From Candidatus Gastranaerophilales bacterium (lineage in GTDB: Bacteria > Cyanobacteriota > Vampirovibrionia > Gastranaerophilales > Gastranaerophilaceae), in the NCBI GenBank assembly GCA_944325815.1, contig CALVBV010000003.1, forward strand, positions 1 to 43,900: a stretch of DNA of 43,900 nucleotides. The letters run 5' to 3'. Within the stretch, counting starts at the first letter, position 1. The number at the start of each line of letters is the position of its first letter. Positions 23,932 to 30,490 of this stretch are shown here, in pieces. The notes under the pieces are model-generated. The model worked only from the letters and a program-made list of their open reading frames with translations. It was not told the DNA's origin and did not search any database. The translations under genes and the position numbers were made by a program.

Positions 23932-25116
23932 TTATCTCTGGTTTCTTAATTTTTCTAATTCATCCTGGAAAGGAGAAATAGAAGTAAGTTTATCCATTAT
24001 AGCCGGTAATTTTTCTATCACATAATCAATCTCGCTCTCTTTAGTAAATCTTGAGAGGCTTAATCTTATTGAACCATGTAAAGCTGTAAACGGTATCCCC
24101 ATAGCTCTAAGAACATGACTTGGTTCTAAAGAGCCGGATGTACATGCACTTCCGGAACTTGCACAAACTCCTATATCGCTCAAATGAAGCAGGATTAATT
24201 CTCCTTCTACATATTCAAAACCAATATTAGTAGTATTAGGAACTCTGTTTTTTACTCCTGTATTAAGTCTTGCATTAAATACATTTTTGATTATTCCGTC
24301 CTCAAGCTTATCCCTGAGTCTTTTTACTTCACTTAACTCATATTTTAAAGCCTCTTGAGCCAGTTCTGCGGCTTTTCCTATGCCTACAATATAAGGAACA
24401 TTTTCCGTACCGGCTCTTAAGCCTCTCTCCTGATGTCCTCCGTTAATAAGCGGAGTAAATCTGACATCAGATTTAGCATAAAGAACACCTACTCCCTTTG
24501 GTGCATGGAATTTATGTCCGGAAATCCCGAGCAAATCGATTTTTGTATCTTTGACATTTATAGGAATCTTGCCTGCAGCCTGAACAGCGTCAACAAAGAA
24601 TCTTGCCTCCGGTGATTTTGATTTAATATATTCCGCAATTTCTTCTACAGGATAAATAACGCCTGTTTCATTATTTGCATACATTACAGATACAAGCGCA
24701 GTATCCTTTCTCAATTTTGATTTAAACTCTTCAATGTCTAATTCACCCTGCGAATTTACCCCTATATAATCAACTTCATACCCGTTTTTTTCAAACTCTT
24801 TATACGTGTTCAATACTGCAGGGTGCTCAACCTTGGTTGTAATTATATGCCGTTTATCTTTATTACAATTTAGAACACCTTTGATAGCTGTATTAGCCGA
24901 TTCTGAACCGCAGGATGTAAAGAAAATTTCCTTTTCATTTGCAGCACCCAAAAAATCCCTGACTTTAGCGCGGGCCTCTTTAATTGCTGCAGCAGGCTTT
25001 TTGGCAAAATCATACATGCTGGAAGGATTAGCATACTCATCCTTTAGAAAAGGAAGCATTTCTTCCAGAACCCTGTCATCCACCTTTGTTGTTGCATTGT
25101 TATCTAAATAAATCAT
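23932..25116 (-). CDS. nifS: Cysteine desulfurase NifS (group I)
   Basis: PLP enzyme of 394 residues that takes sulfur from cysteine and hands it to the scaffold NifU. It starts MIYLDNNATTKVDDRVLEEM. PLP contacts are H98 (VEHPA), D176 and Q179 (VDAVQAAGK), and the Schiff-base lysine is K202 (SGHKFHAPKG). The persulfide cysteine is C325 on the mobile loop SSGSACTSGSLEPSHVL, which is the group I (NifS/IscS) loop length. It is two bases downstream of nifU, so sulfur donor and scaffold are co-transcribed. No nitrogenase genes occur in the window, so it is more likely the housekeeping Fe-S system, as in Helicobacter and other anaerobes. Confidence 0.96.
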   Translation of the reverse strand: MIYLDNNATTKVDDRVLEEMLPFLKDEYANPSSMYDFAKKPAAAIKEARAKVRDFLGAANEKEIFFTSCGSESANTAIKGVLNCNKDKRHIITTKVEHPAVLNTYKEFEKNGYEVDYIGVNSQGELDIEEFKSKLRKDTALVSVMYANNETGVIYPVEEIAEYIKSKSPEARFFVDAVQAAGKIPINVKDTKIDLLGISGHKFHAPKGVGVLYAKSDVRFTPLINGGHQERGLRAGTENVPYIVGIGKAAELAQEALKYELSEVKRLRDKLEDGIIKNVFNARLNTGVKNRVPNTTNIGFEYVEGELILLHLSDIGVCASSGSACTSGSLEPSHVLRAMGIPFTALHGSIRLSLSRFTKESEIDYVIEKLPAIMDKLTSISPFQDELEKLRNQR

Positions 25117-25118
25117 AA

Positions 25119-25949
25119 TTATACCTGTTCTACTTCAAGATTTGCGTCTACTTTATCCTTTAGAACAGATTCAACAAAACTTTTCAAAGTCATTGCAGCA
25201 TTTTTGCATCCGCTGCATACCCCTGTAAGCTTTACCTGAACCCTGTTTCCAACAACATCAATCAGTTCAATATCCCCGCCGTCTTTCTGTAATTGCGGAG
25301 ATATCTGCTGGTCGATTACTTTGCTTATTTTCAGAATTTTTTGCGTAGGTGTAAGTTCCTGTACAGCATTTTCTTTTTTATAATAAGTATCTATAATATC
25401 CTTAATAAGCCCTCTGCACCTTCCGCATGCGCCTCCTGCTTTTGTGTAATTAGTTACTTCTTCAACGGTTTTAAGATTATTGATTTTGATAGCTTCCCAA
25501 ATCTGGTTTTCCGTTACATTAAAGCATGTGCAGACAATCTTATCTCCGCTGTGAGAAACGCCAATTTCTTCTTCAAGAGTATTCTCGCCATAATATTTTT
25601 TCAAGGCGTCCTCAAGAGCCTCCTGTCCCATAACAGAACAATGCATTTTTTCCTGCGGAAGTCCGCCGAGTTCGTCTGCAATGTCTTTGTTTGTTATTTT
25701 TTTAGCCTCATCAAGAGTTTTTCCTATTATCATTTCTGTCAAAATACTTGATGACGCCACAGCAGAACCGCACCCGAAAGTTTGGAATTTAGCGTCTTTT
25801 ATAACATTTCCGTCTAATTTTAAATATAATTTTAAAGAGTCGCCGCAGGCAAGAGAACCGGCTTCTCCGATTAAATCAGCATCATCAATTTTGCCTACAT
25901 TTCTGGGGTGTCTGTAATGCTCTAACACCTTCTCTGAATATTCCCACAT
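25119..25949 (-). CDS. nifU: Three-domain iron-sulfur scaffold NifU
   Basis: 276 residues with all three NifU parts. The IscU-like domain (residues 1-125) has the cluster cysteines C35, C60 and C104. The central [2Fe-2S] ferredoxin-like domain has C140, C142, C175 and C178 (VCTCFNV; GGACGRCRG). The C-terminal Nfu domain has C245 and C248 (GVCSGCKNAAMTLKS). It assembles Fe-S clusters with sulfur from NifS. A GAGGTAA site precedes the ATG, and the 98-base AT-rich gap upstream probably holds the promoter of the nifU-nifS-mscS-rlmH run. No IscR-type regulator gene or Fe-S-dependent enzyme is adjacent. Confidence 0.97.
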   Translation of the reverse strand: MWEYSEKVLEHYRHPRNVGKIDDADLIGEAGSLACGDSLKLYLKLDGNVIKDAKFQTFGCGSAVASSSILTEMIIGKTLDEAKKITNKDIADELGGLPQEKMHCSVMGQEALEDALKKYYGENTLEEEIGVSHSGDKIVCTCFNVTENQIWEAIKINNLKTVEEVTNYTKAGGACGRCRGLIKDIIDTYYKKENAVQELTPTQKILKISKVIDQQISPQLQKDGGDIELIDVVGNRVQVKLTGVCSGCKNAAMTLKSFVESVLKDKVDANLEVEQV

Positions 25950-26047
25950 GTCTGTTACCTCGTTTGAAGTTGAATTTTACAATTAATATTTTACTACAAA
26001 AAGAGGAAATTTAAATGCGCAATTTGAATTACAGCTTATTAACCATA

Positions 26048-26362
26048 TTAATTTTCTAACCTTTTCTCTTCATTTTTGATAAACTCACAATCGGCCTCCA
26101 GGCGTTTATCCTCCATGGCATTAATCAACTCTTCAATATCCTTAATCTGCCCGAGCTCAAATCCTACTTCTGCATACAATACGCAGTCGTTGCAAAGCCT
26201 GTATGAACCATACTGAACAGAGCCGGCAAGAGATTTAGTTCCTCCGCAGGCATCACAGGTAAAATATTCATTTTCACAATCAGGATTTTCTTCTATATCA
26301 TCAAGCCGCATTTGCTCAACAACAAGCTGCATTTCCTTAACAACATCTTCTTTCGTTTTCAT
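26048..26362 (-). CDS. Small zinc-ribbon-like protein (104 residues)
   Basis: Unnamed protein starting MKTKEDVVKEMQLVVEQMRL. A four-cysteine motif (FTCDACGGTKSL ... YRLCNDCVLYAEVG, about residues 36-60) should bind zinc; helical acidic segments flank it. The C-terminus is Glu/Lys-rich. The gene follows pdxJ across a 21-base spacer made of a G-rich repeat, and the last GGGG tract may also serve as its ribosome site, as no other purine-rich site is present. Family not identified; a nucleic-acid or protein-binding ribbon is plausible. Confidence 0.75.
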   Translation of the reverse strand: MKTKEDVVKEMQLVVEQMRLDDIEENPDCENEYFTCDACGGTKSLAGSVQYGSYRLCNDCVLYAEVGFELGQIKDIEELINAMEDKRLEADCEFIKNEEKRLEN

Positions 26363-26370
26363 AATAATAT

Positions 26371-26390
26371 ACCCCTTTACCCCTTACCCC
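26371..26390 (-). repeat. GGGGTAAA-type repeat between pdxJ and the zinc-ribbon gene
   Basis: Three CCCC tracts on the + strand (26372-26375, 26380-26383, 26387-26390) separated by TTTA and TTA. The third tract lies in the last codons of pdxJ, and the array runs past its stop, as at the 3' end of rlmN. Only three tracts are present, so a complete intramolecular quadruplex would need a neighbouring GG. Confidence 0.75.
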
Positions 26391-27097
26391 TCTACCAGAG
26401 CCTTCATTTCTTTAACAGCCTGTTCTAAACCTACAAAAATAGACCTTGCAATAATAGAATGCCCGATATTTAGTTCTACAAGGTGCGGAATTTCATGCAT
26501 TCTATGAACATTCTGGTAATTTAGCCCATGCCCGGCGTTAACTTTCAGCCCGAAATTCTGGGCAAAAAGAGCTGCCCCTTTTAAATCAGCAAACACTTTT
26601 TCTTCCTCAAGTGTCCCGTAAGCTTCTGAGTATCTTCCGGTATGAAGCTCAATAAACGGCGCACCAGTCTTTGAAACAGCGGAAATCTGCTGCAGGTCAG
26701 GGTCTATAAAAAAACTTACTTCTATTTTTTTCTCAATTAAAGGTTTTACAAATTCTATTGCCCTATTAAGCTGCCCTGCAACATCGAGTCCGCCTTCTGT
26801 TGTCAGTTCCTGTCTTTTTTCAGGAACTATGCAAACAGCATGCGGCCTTAACCTCAACGCAATTTGCTGCATTTCATCCGTCATTGCCATCTCTAGGTTA
26901 AGTCTTACGCGCGGAAGCATTCTAATAGCTTCTACATCCTCATCCTTTATATGTCGCCTGTCTTCTCTTAAGTGAGTTGTAATTGAGGCCACTTTGCATT
27001 CTTTGCATATCCTTGCTGCAGTAAGTACATCCGGCTCTACTCCGCCTCTTGCATTTCTCAATGTTGCAACGTGATCTATATTTACACCTAATAACAT
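26384..27097 (-). CDS. pdxJ: Pyridoxine 5'-phosphate synthase PdxJ
   Basis: 237-residue TIM-barrel enzyme that joins 1-deoxyxylulose 5-phosphate and 3-amino-2-oxopropyl phosphate to make pyridoxine phosphate (DXP-dependent vitamin B6 route). It starts MLLGVNIDHVATLRNARGG with the N-x-D-H-x-A-T-x-R-x-A-R motif. ITTHLREDRRHIKDEDV carries the conserved H-L-R-x-D-R-R-H-I, and VNAGHGLNYQNV is the C-terminal phosphate-binding loop. The ATG begins one base after the stop of the MurT-type gene. The PdxA partner is not in the window. Confidence 0.97.
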   Translation of the reverse strand: MLLGVNIDHVATLRNARGGVEPDVLTAARICKECKVASITTHLREDRRHIKDEDVEAIRMLPRVRLNLEMAMTDEMQQIALRLRPHAVCIVPEKRQELTTEGGLDVAGQLNRAIEFVKPLIEKKIEVSFFIDPDLQQISAVSKTGAPFIELHTGRYSEAYGTLEEEKVFADLKGAALFAQNFGLKVNAGHGLNYQNVHRMHEIPHLVELNIGHSIIARSIFVGLEQAVKEMKALVEG

Positions 27098-27098
27098 C

Positions 27099-28403
27099 TT
27101 ATTTCTGTCCTTTCAAATTTTTATTCTTATTAATTTTTAATAACGCTGTATAAGTCGGAAGTATTGTAATCTCATTTCCCTCAGCATGTTTCATATATTC
27201 AATTGCCTCATCTATATCAGGTATTATTTTAATCTCCTTAATATCAGCATACTTCAATCTTAGCGCCATGTCATTTGCCCGCAGGCCTGATACTACAATT
27301 TGATTTTTAGATCCCTTCAATAGGCCGAAATCTGCATCCCAAAGCCAGGAAACATCTCTGCCGTCAGCATAGTTATCATTTATTATAATCAGTATATTAG
27401 AATCTAAATCAACAGTTTTAAGAACCTCATTAGCGCCTATCGGATTTTTGATAAGCTGTATTAAAGTCCTTTTCCCGCCTAAATACTTAACTTCACTTCT
27501 TCCAAATGCAACTTTAAAAGAGGCCAAATAATTTTCTATATCTTCAACACCGGCTTCCAGGCATAGAGAAATTGCGGCAAGAGCATTATAAGCATTAAAC
27601 AGTCCCTTAATAGGAACCTCAAAACTCTTTCCGTTTATCGTTAAAATTGAGTAATCTTTATACAGCATAACATCAGCCTTATATTTAGGTTCCGGACGTT
27701 TATATCCGCAATCGCAGTAATAGTGTCCCTGCTGGGCAAAAAATTTCTTTTCGTACATTAGAGGTTTTCCGCAAACACAATTAAAAATCTCTTCCGTTGC
27801 AGACTGAGCTTTTAAAGATTCATCAGCATAATAGACATTTTCAATACCGTAATAAATCTTTTTTTTACCGGCAAAACTTGCAACTAAAGGGTCGTCTGCG
27901 TTTAATAACAAAGTTATTTCAGGCTTTTTGTCTATCCCATCCTGAATCAGTTTTTTTGTAGTCGCAAGCTCTCCGTAGCGGTCAAGCTGATCGCGGAAAA
28001 GATTGGTCACAACAAGGTAATCCGCATCAAAATTGTCATAAATCTTGGATAGATAAGCTTCATCACTTTCAATAACTGAAAAATCAACACTCTTAAACGG
28101 ATTAAGCTGAACTGCCAGCGCGTTCACAACTCCGGTAAGCATATTCGCCCCCATAGAATTGTTGATTACGGATTTGCCGCTGCATTCCAGAAGATGTGCT
28201 ATTAATCCGGATGTCGTTGTCTTACCGTTTGTTCCTGTTACATTAATTTTAATATCAATGTATTTATTGCAGTATTTCAAAAAATCCGGGCAAATTTTCA
28301 GGACTATCATACCAATCACTGATGTTCCGGACGAAATTCGAGTAAGTTTTAATATAAAATATAAAAATTTAGCTATAATTAAAGAAAAATAAAATCTTCC
28401 CAA
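27099..28403 (-). CDS. murT: MurT-type Mur ligase (lipid II isoglutaminyl synthase catalytic subunit)
   Basis: No ATG is available; TTG at 28403 lies seven bases after a strong GGAGGA site, giving 434 residues starting MGRFYFSLIIAKFLY. The ATP loop is VTGTNGKTTT (about residues 55-64). A four-cysteine zinc ribbon inserted in the middle domain (FNCVCGKPLMYEKK ... YYCDCGYKRP) is diagnostic of MurT. The C-terminal DUF1727 domain has INDNYADGRDVSWLWDADFG, where the Asp in D-G-x-D-V-S-W is the residue thought to complete the amidotransferase active site. MurT with GatD converts D-Glu to D-iso-Gln in lipid II. The usual neighbour gatD is not next to this gene; pdxJ follows instead. Confidence 0.92.
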   Translation of the reverse strand: MGRFYFSLIIAKFLYFILKLTRISSGTSVIGMIVLKICPDFLKYCNKYIDIKINVTGTNGKTTTSGLIAHLLECSGKSVINNSMGANMLTGVVNALAVQLNPFKSVDFSVIESDEAYLSKIYDNFDADYLVVTNLFRDQLDRYGELATTKKLIQDGIDKKPEITLLLNADDPLVASFAGKKKIYYGIENVYYADESLKAQSATEEIFNCVCGKPLMYEKKFFAQQGHYYCDCGYKRPEPKYKADVMLYKDYSILTINGKSFEVPIKGLFNAYNALAAISLCLEAGVEDIENYLASFKVAFGRSEVKYLGGKRTLIQLIKNPIGANEVLKTVDLDSNILIIINDNYADGRDVSWLWDADFGLLKGSKNQIVVSGLRANDMALRLKYADIKEIKIIPDIDEAIEYMKHAEGNEITILPTYTALLKINKNKNLKGQK

Positions 28404-28483
28404 GAAATAATCCTCCAAGTGTATTTTATTTTTACAAATTCTAAAATATAATCATATAATAATACAAATATGAGTGAATAAGT

Positions 28484-28855
28484 ATGGTTTTTAAAATTCT
28501 TATTGCAATAGTTTTTATTGCAGAGTTAATAATCACAGCAACAATTATTATATTATTAGTGAAAGCAAATAAAAGAATTAATCAAACAAATATTTTTATA
28601 AATAGCGCAAAGCCTGAAATTAAAAGCATTTGTGAACTCATAAGAGGGCTTTCCGAACAAATTTATGAATTGATACCCGATTGGATAGAAGAATTGCAAA
28701 ATCATGGTAAAAAGATACTGCTTGAGCAAGCCAAAAGTATAATGGCAGGAATTTTATTTTGGAGTATAAATATAAAAGTAATGAAGAAAATAAAACAAAG
28801 CAAGATGTATAAATTGGCTTCAAAGGGTTTATCACTGCTTCAAAATGTGGTATAA
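28484..28855 (+). CDS. Single-pass membrane orphan (123 residues)
   Basis: Starts MVFKILIAIVFIAELIITAT; one membrane helix at residues 4-26 is followed by a cytoplasmic-type helical domain (KANKRINQTNIFINSAKPEI; LSEQIYELIPDWIEELQNHG) and a Lys-rich end. Two overlapping TATAAT boxes (28447-28452 and 28455-28460) stand before it, but the ribosome site is weak. It is the first gene of a run of four small genes with YtxH and DUF948-type products, and its domain order is like the DUF948 protein, so it may be a diverged partner. Family not certain. Confidence 0.65.
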   Translation: MVFKILIAIVFIAELIITATIIILLVKANKRINQTNIFINSAKPEIKSICELIRGLSEQIYELIPDWIEELQNHGKKILLEQAKSIMAGILFWSINIKVMKKIKQSKMYKLASKGLSLLQNVV

Positions 28856-28856
28856 T
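28848..28856 (+). promoter_or_regulatory. Extended -10 promoter overlapping the end of the first small gene
   Basis: TGGTATAAT (TGn extended -10) overlaps the stop codon of the gene at 28484 and lies 37 bases before the YtxH gene, so that gene and those after it may be transcribed independently. Confidence 0.5.
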
Positions 28857-28892
28857 ACATAGGCAAATAATAACAGAAAAGAGGTATAACTT

Positions 28893-29207
28893 ATGAGCAA
28901 AGAAAAATCTTCAATAGGTTTTGGACTGGGGCTTTTGGCCGGAGTTGTCGGAGGTATAATCGCCGGTGTATTGTACGCGCCGCGTCCGGGCTCTGAAATG
29001 AGAGAAAAACTTAAAGAAACCGTATGTGACCTGGCAGAAAAGCACTCACCTGCGGTAAATGAAGCTAAAAAGCAGGCTCTTGAATCTATTGATTTACTAA
29101 AATATAAACTCGAAAAACAATATAAAAAATTCGGCAACATGCTTAAATCAAAAAAAATGAGAAAAGCAAAAGAGCTTGAAGATGTATCAGATTACGATTT
29201 TAACTAA
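28893..29207 (+). CDS. YtxH-family protein (copy 1)
   Basis: 104 residues with the YtxH pattern: a glycine-rich membrane-associated helix near the N-terminus (FGLGLLAGVVGGIIAGVLYA), immediately followed by A-P-R-P-G-S-E-M-R-E-K-L, then an amphipathic Lys/Glu helix. A GAGG site precedes the ATG. In Bacillus ytxGHJ is a general-stress operon; here two YtxH genes bracket a DUF948-type (YtxG-like) gene, a similar pairing. Molecular role is not known; membrane-associated stress protein is the usual description. Confidence 0.9.
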   Translation: MSKEKSSIGFGLGLLAGVVGGIIAGVLYAPRPGSEMREKLKETVCDLAEKHSPAVNEAKKQALESIDLLKYKLEKQYKKFGNMLKSKKMRKAKELEDVSDYDFN

Positions 29208-29222
29208 CATAAAGGATTATAA

Positions 29223-29591
29223 ATGGAAACAGCACAATTATATCAAAGTTTAACTTTCTTGGCTTACGCTACAGGTGTTATTGTCATCCTTGTCGGTATA
29301 ATGCTTGTTAAAGTCTTATTCGATTTATCAAAACTGACCAAAAATATCGACGAGACAGCAACAATAATAAAAACAGAATTAGAACCGACATTGAAGAATG
29401 TTAACAAGTCTGTGGCAATTGTTAGCGGAATAATAATTAAGGCAGATGAAGGGGTTAACAAACTCAAAGATGCAATAAAAAACTCACCTCTTAATATTCT
29501 CGCAAAAATAACTTCTGTAGGCGGCACCATAACAAAAGGCTTCTTCAGCGGCTTATGTTCAGCATTTAAAATATTTAGCAAAAAGAAGTAG
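29223..29591 (+). CDS. DUF948/YtxG-like membrane protein
   Basis: 122 residues. One N-terminal membrane helix at about 10-33 (FLAYATGVIVILVGIMLVKV) is followed by a long helix with T/N/K heptads (LFDLSKLTKNIDETATIIKT, LEPTLKNVNKSVAIVSGIII), the typical DUF948 layout, and a Gly/Lys tail. AAAGGA is six bases before the ATG and the gene begins 15 bases after the first YtxH gene. The pairing with YtxH proteins matches Bacillus ytxG-ytxH, which supports the call. Confidence 0.8.
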   Translation: METAQLYQSLTFLAYATGVIVILVGIMLVKVLFDLSKLTKNIDETATIIKTELEPTLKNVNKSVAIVSGIIIKADEGVNKLKDAIKNSPLNILAKITSVGGTITKGFFSGLCSAFKIFSKKK

Positions 29592-29653
29592 GCTGAATCG
29601 GCGATACAAAAAGTTAAAAACAAAGTTAAACTACAATAGAAGGAGAAAATATT

Positions 29654-29923
29654 ATGTCAGTAACAAGATTTTTAGCAGGTTTTGCAATAGGTGCAGCAAT
29701 AGGCGCTGTAGCAGGAGTTCTTCTTGCGCCGAAATCAGGTGCGGAAACAAGAGAAATGCTCGGCGAAATGGCTTCTGATATGGCAAAAAAGACTGATGAA
29801 ACAGTAAAAGATATTCAAAGAAGAGCAGACAATATTGTATCAGATGTTCAGGAAAAGGGTGAAGAAATCATGGACAAGATACAAGAGCTTTTGAACAAGC
29901 AGAAAGAAAACCTTGAAGGTTAG
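29654..29923 (+). CDS. YtxH-family protein (copy 2)
   Basis: 89 residues: a short N-terminus, the glycine/alanine membrane helix (FLAGFAIGAAIGAVAGVLLA), P-K-S-G-A-E-T-R-E-M-L directly after it as in the family signature, then an amphipathic Lys/Glu/Asp helix (MAKKTDETVKDIQRRADNIV). GGAGAAAAT precedes the ATG. Strongly alike to copy 1 in the first 40 residues, weakly after. Co-directional with the DUF948 gene 62 bases upstream and closed by a strong terminator. Confidence 0.92.
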   Translation: MSVTRFLAGFAIGAAIGAVAGVLLAPKSGAETREMLGEMASDMAKKTDETVKDIQRRADNIVSDVQEKGEEIMDKIQELLNKQKENLEG

Positions 29924-29943
29924 TGAATATCTAAAAAATGATT

Positions 29944-29970
29944 AAAAGAGAGCTCAGGCTCTCTTTTTTG
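29944..29970 (+). terminator. Terminator of the YtxH/DUF948 gene run
   Basis: Perfect ten-base stem AAAAGAGAGC / GCTCTCTTTT with loop TCAG and a T run. Confidence 0.93.
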
Positions 29971-30017
29971 TTTGACTTATAGAGATGTTTATATTATGAT
30001 TATGAAGGATTTAATAC

Positions 30018-30104
30018 GCTCCAGTGGCGGAATCGGTAGACGCGTTGGACTTAAAATCCAATCGGGGTTCTCCCTCGGTGCCAGTTCAAGTCTGGCCTGG
30101 AGCA
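30018..30104 (+). tRNA. tRNA-Leu, anticodon UAA
   Basis: A complete 87-base class II tRNA. The acceptor GCTCCAG (30018-30024) pairs with CTGGAGC (30097-30103), with discriminator A at 30104. The anticodon arm reads TTGGA-CTTAAAA-TCCAA, giving anticodon TAA. A long variable arm (GGGGTTCTCCC region) and the GTTCAAGTC T-loop confirm leucine. CCA is not encoded. There is no intron: many cyanobacteria carry a group I intron in this very anticodon loop. The 3' 20 bases are repeated at 30284. Confidence 0.97.
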
Positions 30105-30223
30105 AATTTAAAAGACTTACTTTCGAGTAGGTCTTTTTTTATTTTCCAGACGCTCGAGCCGCTGGCTCTCGCTTGCCAGACTGCGACTGGGCAATCTTCG
30201 ATTGCTACGTCGCTGATAATAAG
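30085..30223 (+). repeat. Tandem repeat unit A: tRNA-Leu 3' end plus downstream hairpins
   Basis: From TTCAAGTCTGG in the tRNA T-loop onward, about 139 bases recur at 30284-30421, offset by 199 bases. The first 90 or so are nearly identical, the rest drift. Unit A contains the tRNA 3' end, a terminator (30110-30140), a GAGCC-GCT-GGCTC hairpin (30156-30168) and a 16-pair imperfect hairpin at 30181-30215 with 12 Watson-Crick pairs, one wobble and three mismatches. Confidence 0.9.
30110..30140 (+). terminator. Terminator of tRNA-Leu
   Basis: AAAAGACTTAC (30110-30120) pairs with GTAGGTCTTTT (30127-30137, one T-G pair) around TTTCGA, followed by T's. An almost identical copy stands at 30309-30338 in repeat unit B. 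Confidence 0.9.
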
Positions 30224-30234
30224 TTTCGCCCTGC

Positions 30235-30257
30235 TCGTGTTGCTCATCGCAACACGA
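30235..30257. other. Hairpin in the spacer between repeat units
   Basis: Perfect nine-base stem TCGTGTTGC / GCAACACGA with loop TCATC. A decayed counterpart (CACAACATGAC) follows unit B, suggesting the duplicated unit was originally about 200 bases long. Confidence 0.7.
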
Positions 30258-30283
30258 CACCGGCTCAACTCCAAGCTTACGCT

Positions 30284-30421
30284 TTCAAGTCTGGCCTGGA
30301 GCAAATTTAAAAGACTTACTTTCGGGTAGGTCTTTTTTATTTTCCAGACGCTCGAGCCGATGGCTCTCGCTTGCCAGACAGCACCTGGGCAATCAAAGAT
30401 TGCCCAGGTGCTGATAATAAG
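30284..30421 (+). repeat. Tandem repeat unit B: orphan tRNA-Leu 3' end plus perfect hairpin
   Basis: Second copy of the block described at 30085, beginning with the last 20 bases of the tRNA without the rest of a tRNA, so it is a 3' tRNA fragment. Its long hairpin at 30379-30413 is perfect: 16-base arms CAGCACCTGGGCAATC and complement around AAA. Compared with unit A, pairs five and six changed on both sides (G-C to A-T, A-T to C-G), keeping the stem. After it, 30422-30490 holds decayed similarity to the spacer of unit A and no gene. Confidence 0.9.
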
Positions 30422-30490
30422 ACTTTAACGCCCTACCTTACCCAATCACAACATGACTCCCGATTATTTGCCGGGTTACACCATCCTTGT

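Noticed and set aside
23932-25949. NifU/NifS as evidence of nitrogen fixation
   Set aside because: No nitrogenase structural or cofactor genes are present, and the pair serves general Fe-S assembly in several anaerobes.
30085-30421. Insertion sequence or integron attC sites
   Set aside because: No transposase or integrase gene and no attC core sites are present; described instead as a repeat with possible attachment-site origin.
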